Assembly: GCA_020634935.1 (NCBI GenBank)
Contig: JACKAT010000077.1
Coordinates: forward strand, 1-17,105
Source: Anaerolineales bacterium
GTDB lineage: Bacteria > Chloroflexota > Anaerolineae > 4572-78 > J111
Length of the DNA stretch: 17,105 nucleotides
Direction: 5' to 3'
Made by a program: the position numbers and the translations under genes. The notes below the pieces were generated by a model. The model was given only the letters and a program-made list of their open reading frames with translations, was not told the DNA's origin and did not search any database. Below, one piece after another: positions 6,901 through 12,790 of this stretch (the stretch's first letter is position 1; every line of letters starts with the position of its first letter).

Positions 6901-8866
6901 CGATGGGATGGCCCAGAACCTGCTCCGGGGCCAGATAACGCGCGGTTACCAGAGCCAGCGGCACATTAATATTTATCAAAGAGCGGCCGCTTTCCAGGCG
7001 ACCCAGGCCAAAATCACTAATTTTGACTTCGCCATCAACCAGGAGTACGTTTTTCGGCTTTAAATCACCGTGGACCACATCAACAGCGTGGGCATACTCA
7101 AGGGCTTGGGCTATATTCTCGATAATTGACAACACGGTCTCGAACGGCAGCGGCCGGCCAGGGTAATCGTCGATCAGATCACGTAGGGTTCGTCCTTCGA
7201 CGAACTCCTCGGCCATAAAAGAGATACCCCGATCAACATCGCAATCGTACACATCGGCAATGTTGGGGTGAATGAGTTCGATGATTTGCCGGGCCTGTCG
7301 TAGAAATTTTTCAATCGCCCCATCACTGAACGAGGGGGAGAGGATCTTAATAGCCACCGGGACATTTTGCTCCATATCGGTCGCTTTGAAAACCGTACCC
7401 AACCGACCTTCGCCGATTTTGTAATCTATCCGGTAGCGTTCTTTGAGCGTCTGACCGGGTAAATTCAACGTTTCACGCGAACGCAGGGCATTGAGCGCGG
7501 CGTGAACAGATGGATAAATAGCGAAAAAATCCAAATAACCGGCCAACTCAATAAGCTGCTGAACATTGGGTGACGGCTCAGCCAAAGCCATAGGAATCCC
7601 ATGCTGATCGTTGCGAAGTTTAACCAGCGCTCGTAAGCCGGCTACTTGCAGCATCTCCACCCCTGACATATCGATGATTAAATAAGCGGGGCGATCTCGA
7701 TCGACCATATCAAAAAACTGCCCACGCAGTTCAATGGCGACATGTTCATCGAAAATGCCGGTGGGTTTGAGGATAGCAGCCTTGCTGCCGGGAACTTGTT
7801 GGACTTGAGTTTTTTTGACCGGGGTCAGATCGAAGACCTGACCTTCTTGAGCAATGAGCACATTAACCGGCGGAGAGGTAGGATACTGGTTTTCCTGAAA
7901 CTTCAGGGTATCGGCCAAAATCTTTTCTAAATCTTCGTCGGAATAAGTGGGGTCGTAATGGTAGAGTAGTAGGGTTTTGACGCTGGCCCGTTGGGCCATC
8001 TCCACCCCAAAAAAAGAGGAACTATGACCCCAATCCTCTTTTTCATCCGACTCTTTTTGGGTAAATTGGGAGTCGAATATTAGCAGATCGGCATCGGCGA
8101 AAAAATTGAGGTAGGGCCGTAAATCCGTCCCTTCCGGGTAAGACGCATCGCTGGCATAGACAAACGCTTTTTCGCCTTTCTCAAAGCGAAAACTGTACGA
8201 ATCGCCGGGGTGGAAGTTGCGGATGTTACGAACGCGCACATCATCAATTTCACAGACTTCACTCGGTTTAATTCGGTTAAACTTGATTGTGGCCGCCATA
8301 TAATCAAGCGGAACCGGAAAGCTAATTTTTTCTTGCTGGCGTCTTAGCGCCGTCTCAATATCGTGAATACTATAAATATAAATTTGGTTACCGGGGACAA
8401 ACGCGGGGCGAAAAAAGGGAAAACCCTGGATATGGTCCCAATGGGGATGGCTAAAAAAAAGGTGAATGATCCCCTGGCCCTTGCCCCAAGGGCCTTGCAT
8501 CAGTTCCAACCCTAAAGAGCGAATACCTGAACCGGCGTCGATGATAAACAGCGTATCATCTTCTCGAACTTCAATGCAGGGGGTATTGCTGCCGGCTGTA
8601 CTGCCCGCTAAGGGCGATAGATCATTCAGATAATCCTCAACAACTTTACGCCGTTTATTTAGACGTTTTTGTTTGGCCTCATCTGACTCAGAGCCGACCC
8701 CAGCAAATTCCGATTGGGCTAAAATAGCCGAAAGAAGTTTCTCCCGTAACGGCTCTTCTTCTATTTCAGCCACCTTGAGAAACGCCGCAACCATCTTCTC
8801 ACGAATTGCCTGCGGCGCTAGAGGAGCGGGAATCGATCCGCGCGCTCCCCAAATTTTCATCTTCAT
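3947..8866 (-). CDS. Giant signalling fusion: MBL-fold hydrolase, STAS, Ser/Thr kinase, AAA ATPase and TPR repeats
   Basis: A 1639-residue protein, apparently cytosolic: no signal peptide or membrane segment is seen. The ATG at 8866 has GGGAG 7 bases upstream. Domains: residues 1-350, MBL fold of the GARGSIP-type phosphodiesterase-like group, with HPHWDH (140-145) as HxHxDH, plus H219, D240 and H303 as likely further metal ligands; 362-462, STAS (anti-sigma antagonist fold), but the usual DSSG is QVAG, so the phosphorylatable serine is missing; 477-735, Hanks-type kinase with GEGRLG (485-490), VAIK (504-507), HGDLKPKN (599-606) and DFG (618-620); 755-1000, AAA/NACHT-like ATPase with GGSGLGKT (787-794) and LLILDE (898-903); 1140-1630, about ten TPRs. 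It lacks the C-terminal LuxR helix-turn-helix of MalT/PknK-like relatives. Likely an integrating signalling scaffold whose kinase output is set by ATPase/TPR sensing. The ligand and targets are unknown. It is divergent from the PHAX-domain gene. Confidence 0.88.
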   Translation of the reverse strand: MKMKIWGARGSIPAPLAPQAIREKMVAAFLKVAEIEEEPLREKLLSAILAQSEFAGVGSESDEAKQKRLNKRRKVVEDYLNDLSPLAGSTAGSNTPCIEVREDDTLFIIDAGSGIRSLGLELMQGPWGKGQGIIHLFFSHPHWDHIQGFPFFRPAFVPGNQIYIYSIHDIETALRRQQEKISFPVPLDYMAATIKFNRIKPSEVCEIDDVRVRNIRNFHPGDSYSFRFEKGEKAFVYASDASYPEGTDLRPYLNFFADADLLIFDSQFTQKESDEKEDWGHSSSFFGVEMAQRASVKTLLLYHYDPTYSDEDLEKILADTLKFQENQYPTSPPVNVLIAQEGQVFDLTPVKKTQVQQVPGSKAAILKPTGIFDEHVAIELRGQFFDMVDRDRPAYLIIDMSGVEMLQVAGLRALVKLRNDQHGIPMALAEPSPNVQQLIELAGYLDFFAIYPSVHAALNALRSRETLNLPGQTLKERYRIDYKIGEGRLGTVFKATDMEQNVPVAIKILSPSFSDGAIEKFLRQARQIIELIHPNIADVYDCDVDRGISFMAEEFVEGRTLRDLIDDYPGRPLPFETVLSIIENIAQALEYAHAVDVVHGDLKPKNVLLVDGEVKISDFGLGRLESGRSLININVPLALVTARYLAPEQVLGHPIDARTDLYALGVILYEMLTGQSPFKGSDQEVLDQQLNKLPTPPRELNPKIPLMLDHLILRLLEKDPNKRYGTARQVRSILNSISLNGSGELERQMHTREQWPALVGRQKELQLFFELWEKTRQGQGQVVLLNGGSGLGKTRLIREFVAGLNDATVLMGSCQKLEGSLPYHPFVAAVKSYFNNTLTEEIENHTGQVWTEIIQLIPEAGQIMSDIPLPVVEEATTRISLATLTNSIAEATARRPWLLILDELQWIDQASLKLLSYLAHRAEQISLMLVGIFEHDHTENSDLLVEALAKLDSQSNCTRLTLEPLTQAESTALLENIWSQSVPVDISTTIYEHALGNPLFTEQIAQGLADEEIINWQAGRWNFIPIDPEQLPLNLDQAIRRRFGRFNRETQTLLNQAAILGEEFAFGDLVEMSTLSVEDALSCLDTALERQLLEEGIGEQRLRFRHTQIQETIYRQLNSMKRRMLHREAGEALERRQLHLKEAANQLAYHFLQAGELERGLAHSIRAATHASIIYANQTALFWYSRALEIMDDLGDERSVQYQSFEILMAREQIYSNLGNRPGQLADLVALQKLAQALKEPAKQALIHNRRSVFEQVASHLNEALSEAQAGLIAAQQSGNLLVEGRSLLQMAQLAIHQGQFEQARQHLRIILDKLKRTNNQQDEAEIINSLGTVQKLIGNYSECSTYYQQALAMSQLVGDRQGQATYLSNLAEVLLIKGDYDRAEWYQKQALLLNKMIGKSQGEALCLNRLARIYKTVGQYDQALDEIKLARNRHRTIEDGQGEAADLQTLGTIYALQSGDYNKARDYIGQALELAQYSKNKVLEVDIWLEFALALEGLQDYEKARNAFEQMRAIQKKTKYQRGSLDAEAGLARCLVHEGKLTEAQQKIEICLNQLSLANEAWPIKYPVRLYLTAHNVFAQLGDPQKATNAIERGHTWLQNRSDKISHLEWRTSFLENIADHQNLVKLVTHHAKATTAN

Positions 8867-8926
8867 TCACGTACTCCCGAAACTGACGCTGATCAGCTGT
8901 TCCTGATATGCCTGATTATCTTCACC

Positions 8927-8932
8927 ATTATA
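8927..8932 (-). promoter_or_regulatory. Candidate -10 box for the kinase-fusion gene
   Basis: On the minus strand this reads TATAAT, about 60 bases before the start codon at 8866. No convincing -35 hexamer is found at 16-18 bases. A second minus-strand TATAAT lies at 8992-8997, so more than one start point is possible. Confidence 0.35.
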
Positions 8933-9055
8933 GCGATTTTTTGATGGAAAAGCTATAGCACTTTTGGTAAGAAGTTAAATTTTAAAAATCCATTATATTA
9001 GCTCATTATCATTAGGTGAAATAAGCTGATTCCTTATTAAAGTTAGCCCTCAGCA

Positions 9056-9084
9056 TTGTAGAAGGCTGAATCTTATGCTATACT
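9056..9084 (+). promoter_or_regulatory. Candidate sigma-70 type promoter of the PHAX-domain gene
   Basis: TTGTAG (9056-9061), a 17-base spacer and TATACT (9079-9084) precede the start codon at 9110. The spacing is ideal and the -10 box matches 5 of 6 consensus bases, though the -35 is half matched. Transcription would begin near 9091, just before the purine-rich GAGGGAGTAGGAGG stretch at 9094-9107 that carries the ribosome site. Confidence 0.5.
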
Positions 9085-9109
9085 CCTTTTGATGAGGGAG
9101 TAGGAGGCT

Positions 9110-9859
9110 ATGGAAAAAACAAGACCCACAAAAATTACCTTATCAGAAACAACCCGGAAAGTTGCAAAAGCCTTAGGGGAAACCGAGTCCACACCGCTAA
9201 AAACCATCGAGCGTTTAGTCAAAGTTGTTGGCGATGAACGGGTGCTGGAGTTATTGGCGGAAACGGTCAAAGTAGACAATGAAGGCGGTCTCAAAACCAA
9301 TGATGGGGCTCGGCGACGAACTCGCGGTGGTATTTTCTTTAAGGTTGCCAAAGATAAGTTGTCTGCCCAAGAACGCTGGCGGGTTTTTACCCCAAAAACC
9401 CCCAAGAAATCCAAAGAAGATAAACAAGTCAAACCAATTAATTGGGCCGAACTAAAACCGCTGCTCGGCCAACTTATAGCTGCTGTGAAAGGAGAGGCGG
9501 ATACGGTGAAAATGACCTTAATCGGTAAACCAGGCCGAATCATAGAAAAGGAAAAAGTTGTTCTCACCAGTTTACAAAGCGCAAAGTCGCCTAGTTTACC
9601 GAAAGGGCTGCCTCGCCCCCCCAGTGAACCCACCACCTATCTGGTGTTTATTGCCAAGAAACAGTGGAGCAAGGTTAAAGAGTCGATCGCTAACTTCCCT
9701 GAAGACAAATTAATTATTGAAGGTTATCCGGTTTATGATCGACGGATTGGTCAAAACGGAGCCATGTGCGTTTACGCCCAAAACGTCACCACTAAACTCA
9801 TTCAACAGGCTAAGCGAGAGGCCAATCATAACGATAATGAGGACGACAACGAAGATTAA
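9110..9859 (+). CDS. PHAX-type RNA-binding-domain protein (bacterial)
   Basis: Residues 12-93 match the RNA-binding domain of eukaryotic PHAX (phosphorylated adaptor for RNA export): a helical run, ALGETESTPLKTIERLVKVV (21-40), then LLAETVKVDNEGGL (48-61) and the signature DGARRRTRGGIFF (65-77), close to the family pattern of ET..E..GG....DG.RRRT.GG.F. Eukaryotic PHAX binds RNA through this domain; here a single-stranded nucleic-acid-binding role is inferred. A basic linker (KTPKKSKEDK, 96-105) and helix 110-128 follow. A second compact region (175-236, YLVFIAKKQW and YPVYDRRI) is not recognised. The tail is acidic (NDNEDDNED). No catalytic motif, signal peptide or membrane segment is seen. 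AGGAGG (9102-9107) and GAGGGAG (9094-9100) precede the ATG. The gene is divergent from the kinase fusion and 66 bases upstream of the reductase; an operon with the latter is unproven. The domain call is fairly strong and the cellular role unknown. Confidence 0.8.
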   Translation: MEKTRPTKITLSETTRKVAKALGETESTPLKTIERLVKVVGDERVLELLAETVKVDNEGGLKTNDGARRRTRGGIFFKVAKDKLSAQERWRVFTPKTPKKSKEDKQVKPINWAELKPLLGQLIAAVKGEADTVKMTLIGKPGRIIEKEKVVLTSLQSAKSPSLPKGLPRPPSEPTTYLVFIAKKQWSKVKESIANFPEDKLIIEGYPVYDRRIGQNGAMCVYAQNVTTKLIQQAKREANHNDNEDDNED

Positions 9860-9925
9860 TAGCCTCACCTTTTCACCTAACTGAACCCTCTATAAATAAT
9901 TCGACTACAAACAGAAAGGTAAGCG

Positions 9926-10867
9926 ATGAACTATCGACATTTAGGCACAGCCGGGCTGCAAGTGAGTACCGTTGCCTTGGGCGGCTGGATCAATTACGGC
10001 GAAGGTAAAGTTGCCGACGATGAAGCTCGCCGGGTGGTGGAGCGAGCCTATGACCTGGGTATCAACTTTTACGATCTGGCCGACATCTACGGCAAGGGTG
10101 AAGCCGAAAAACAGATGGGGCAAATGCTCCAGCGCTACCCACGGCACACCTTGGTCATCTCGACCAAAGTTTTCTGGCCGATGAGCGACGACATCAACGA
10201 CCGAGGACTGTCGCGCAAACACATTATGGAAAGTATCGACCGTAGTCTACAAAATTTGGGTACCGATTACGTCGATATTTACTTTTGCCACCGGCCCGAT
10301 CCCGAAACGCCCATTCTGGAAACGGCACGCGCCATGCACACCCTCATCGAGCAAGGCAAAGTACTCTATTGGGGGACATCCGAGTGGCCAGCCAGCCAAA
10401 TTGCGGAGGCGGTGGCGTTGTGTGAGCGGTATCTATTGCACCCGCCGCAGGTAGAGCAGCCCCAATATTCGATGGTCTATCGCGACCGGGTAGAGAAACA
10501 AATTTTACCTGTGACTCAGCCGCGCGGAATTGGCCTTGTACCCTTTTCACCGCTGGCGATGGGCCTCCTAACCGGCAAATACGACGACGGCATTCCTGAT
10601 GATTCCCGTTTTTACCGCGAACCGTGGGCCAAAGACCGTTACATTAACGATGCCAACATCGAACGGGTGCGCCGTTTGAAACCGATTGCCGATGAACTGG
10701 GCATCACTCGTGCCCAGTTGGCCCTGGCCTGGCTGCTGCGCGAGCCGGGTGTGAGCAGCGTCATCACCGGCGCGACTCGCGCTGCTCAGGTTGAAGACAA
10801 TGTGGGCGCCAGTGAAGTCGAGCTATCAGCCGAAATCCTCGATCAAATCGAGCAAGCCCTCTCATAA
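9926..10867 (+). CDS. NADPH-dependent aldo/keto reductase, Kv-beta-like
   Basis: A soluble 313-residue TIM-barrel oxidoreductase expected to reduce aldehydes or ketones with NADPH. The catalytic tetrad is complete: D50 and Y55 in FYDLADIYG, K81 in ISTKVFW and H122 in YFCHRPDP. Later motifs WGTSEW, EQPQYSM, LVPFSPLAMGLLTGKY and ITGATRAAQVEDN are the cofactor and barrel signatures of the potassium-channel beta-subunit-like (AKR6) and YghZ-like branch. The length is normal. The ATG at 9926 follows GAAAGGTAAGCG, a modest SD. A strong terminator follows, so this is the last gene of its transcript. There is no neighbour that fixes a substrate; a housekeeping carbonyl-detoxifying enzyme is the default reading. 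Confidence 0.93.
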   Translation: MNYRHLGTAGLQVSTVALGGWINYGEGKVADDEARRVVERAYDLGINFYDLADIYGKGEAEKQMGQMLQRYPRHTLVISTKVFWPMSDDINDRGLSRKHIMESIDRSLQNLGTDYVDIYFCHRPDPETPILETARAMHTLIEQGKVLYWGTSEWPASQIAEAVALCERYLLHPPQVEQPQYSMVYRDRVEKQILPVTQPRGIGLVPFSPLAMGLLTGKYDDGIPDDSRFYREPWAKDRYINDANIERVRRLKPIADELGITRAQLALAWLLREPGVSSVITGATRAAQVEDNVGASEVELSAEILDQIEQALS

Positions 10868-10892
10868 GCTTAAAGTATAAAATAGATTTTCA

Positions 10893-10930
10893 TAAAAAGG
10901 CGTGAAAAAGCTATTTTTCACGCCTTTTTA
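10893..10930. terminator. Perfect bidirectional Rho-independent terminator
   Basis: A 17-bp uninterrupted stem (10893-10909 with 10914-10930) closes on a GCTA loop. The core is GGCGTG/CACGCC, with A5 tracts on the left arm and T5 tracts on the right, so a U-run follows the stem on both strands. It lies 26 bases after the reductase stop and 18 bases from the PhoD stop, and so terminates both convergent genes. Confidence 0.95.
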
Positions 10931-10947
10931 GGTTCAACTACTCACTT

Positions 10948-12393
10948 TTATTTAGGGGTAATCGTTTGCGAGAATCGTTCTGCACCGGCTCGATCGATGA
11001 CGTTAAAGGTCAAAGCCCCATCTTCCGCCACCGAAATCTGCCCAAAGTTGAATAAATCGCCTTGAAACTCCCCTTCGGCGTAGAGCACAGTCGGGTTGAG
11101 GGTTGGGTCCAGGTTAGGCGCAGGCGGTAAGACAATCGCGCTCAAGGGACTGGAAGCAAATTCATAGAAGTTGGGTTCGCCATCACGGTCGGGATCGTAG
11201 CTGATGGCAAACGGCCAGTGGGTATCGCCGGTCAGGAAAACCACATTGTCGATATCCTGGCTTTCGATGAAAAAGAGCAGCGCCAGCAGTTCTGTTTCGT
11301 AGCCGGACTTATCGGTAAAGTTGGCCCAACTATCGCGCCCTTCCACTTGCGGTTGAGGAAAACCGGTGGGATAAGACAACGGCACACTGCTTACCACAAA
11401 CTTCCACGTCGCCTCCGACTCAACCAGCCCTTGCTGCAACCAGGCAAACTGTTCGGCCCCCAGCATGGTTTTGGGCTGGAAAGTGACCGGGCTGGGATCC
11501 CAATTGACAATAGGGTCGCGATAAGAGCGGGTATCTAGAATAAAGAAATCGGCTTGAGCCCCGTAAGAAAATTGACGATACAAGTGGTAGGTATCGGTGG
11601 CGACGTCTGAGGTTTGAACCGGCCAATATTCAAAGAAGGCCTGCCGGCCATCGGCCAGGCGCTGCGGGTTTTGAAGCGCCAGTTCCGGGCCGCTGTAGTT
11701 ATCACGCATCTCGTGGTCGTCCCAGCCGACATAAACCGGCGTTTGAGCCAGAAATCCGGCGTACGTCTCATCTTCCAGATGATATTTGTAACGCGACCGG
11801 AATTGTTCCAAATTTTGCGCCGGTTCTTCCGCGCCGGGAACATTAGCCGGAACCGGGCAAGCGCCGCTGGAGTAGATGGTATCGCCGGTCAAGAGAAAGA
11901 AGTCCGGCTCTTGGTTGGCCATAACCTCGAAAATATCCCAGCCGGTTTCCGGGTTGCGACAGTAGCCCTGGCCGCCCAGGCAAGCGCCAAAAACAAAATC
12001 AAACGGCGCAGCCTCATCCGGAGCCGGAGCCGTAGTAAACTGACCTTCAACCGGATCGCTATCATCAAGGCTAACCCGGTAAAAATAGGTCTGAGCCGGC
12101 TCTAAATCTTCGACCAGAGCTTCGCCAGTGAAATCGTTGGCTAGCTCAACGTCGGTTGTTACCGAAACCGCGTCGGCAAAATCATCCGTCTCCGAAACGT
12201 CAAAGGTGAGCGTTCCACTAATGTTGCCTCTGGCCCACAAAACAACCGAGCTATCTGTGATCTCACCGCTGATGGGGCCGTGGGTGATTTGGGGGGTATC
12301 TTCCTGAGCTTGCGACAGACCGGCCAGAACAAATAAAACCGGCACAGTGACCAAAACTACAAAACCAACCAAAACAAACAACCTTCTGGGCAT
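10948..12393 (-). CDS. phoD: Exported PhoD-family phosphatase/phosphodiesterase
   Basis: A secreted metallophosphoesterase of the alkaline phosphatase D family, which releases phosphate from phosphomono- or diesters outside the cell. The start is set to ATG 12393 because AGGAGGT (12402-12408 on the minus strand) lies 8 bases upstream; a GTG at 12411 would precede the SD. The N-terminus MPRRLFVLVG has twin arginines and a hydrophobic stretch ending in LSQA-QE, a likely signal peptidase site; RRxF is Tat-like, and Bacillus PhoD is a known Tat substrate. Residues 35-122 form the fibronectin-like PhoD N-domain. The catalytic domain shows GAC (C138, the likely iron-ligand cysteine), LLTGDTIY (168-174), GWDDHEMRDNY (223-233) and a late FLTGDTHW. 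The length of 481 is typical. It converges on the terminator at 10893-10930. The symbol is by family; substrate preference is not shown. Confidence 0.88.
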   Translation of the reverse strand: MPRRLFVLVGFVVLVTVPVLFVLAGLSQAQEDTPQITHGPISGEITDSSVVLWARGNISGTLTFDVSETDDFADAVSVTTDVELANDFTGEALVEDLEPAQTYFYRVSLDDSDPVEGQFTTAPAPDEAAPFDFVFGACLGGQGYCRNPETGWDIFEVMANQEPDFFLLTGDTIYSSGACPVPANVPGAEEPAQNLEQFRSRYKYHLEDETYAGFLAQTPVYVGWDDHEMRDNYSGPELALQNPQRLADGRQAFFEYWPVQTSDVATDTYHLYRQFSYGAQADFFILDTRSYRDPIVNWDPSPVTFQPKTMLGAEQFAWLQQGLVESEATWKFVVSSVPLSYPTGFPQPQVEGRDSWANFTDKSGYETELLALLFFIESQDIDNVVFLTGDTHWPFAISYDPDRDGEPNFYEFASSPLSAIVLPPAPNLDPTLNPTVLYAEGEFQGDLFNFGQISVAEDGALTFNVIDRAGAERFSQTITPK

Positions 12394-12790
12394 ACGTTGC
12401 CACCTCCTCACTTGATGCTAGGTTGATACGGCTACCTTATCATAGCACACATTGTTAAGAAATAGGAGGCGAAAAAGTGAATTAGAGCGAATATCGATTC
12501 GGCGAGGGATACACCGATTGATGCTCGAGGCCAAATTGGGTATTGAGGGTGGCAATGTCAGTCATGGCCGCTCGCTTTCTTGGCATAAACGCTAGATATA
12601 AAAGAGGAATGCTTTCGACATTACCCGGTGTAAGCCCATCGAAACGTTACGCCAAATTCAATATCGCTCAATAATATTTGTTAAAATAACTCCCTTAAGT
12701 TCAGCAAATTTGACACAACGCTGGTAATTTGCTACTCTCGCAAGAGTTCCGTTTTCCAGCGATAAGGTCAGCACCAACATTGAGGCTAAT
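12394..12790. other. Intergenic region between divergent phoD and the RelA/SpoT-like gene
   Basis: This 397-base gap holds the phoD ribosome site at its left edge and a promoter candidate (12710-12738) near its right edge. Between them I see no convincing gene: a 24-codon ATG frame at 12521-12595 lacks a close SD and any recognisable motif. The part after 12640 is AT-rich. No tRNA-like fold or extended repeat was noticed. Confidence 0.6.
12710..12738 (+). promoter_or_regulatory. Candidate promoter of the RelA/SpoT-like gene
   Basis: A perfect TTGACA (12710-12715) is followed after 17 bases by TACTCT (12733-12738), a weak -10. The -10 overlaps an inverted repeat, ACTCT (12734-12738) with AGAGT (12743-12747) around CGCA, which could be an operator at the start site. 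The start codon lies about 45 bases beyond the expected start of transcription. Confidence 0.4.

Noticed and set aside
8930..8956. TATAGC...GCTATA inverted repeat as a terminator between divergent genes
   Set aside because: A 6-bp AT-rich stem in a promoter region between divergent genes; nothing upstream to terminate on either strand.
9073..9636. 187-codon minus-strand frame opposite the PHAX-domain gene
   Set aside because: Its product is Ser/Thr/Leu-rich with no motif, while the forward frame carries a recognisable domain, an SD and a promoter.
11614..12105. 163-codon plus-strand frame inside phoD
   Set aside because: Antisense to PhoD catalytic motifs; basic, low-information composition and no ribosome site.
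12409..12411. GTG start for PhoD 18 bases upstream
   Set aside because: The AGGAGGT ribosome site lies downstream of it and is correctly spaced for the ATG at 12393.
12521..12595. 24-codon frame in the phoD/RelA-like gap
   Set aside because: No close SD, no motif and a length expected by chance.
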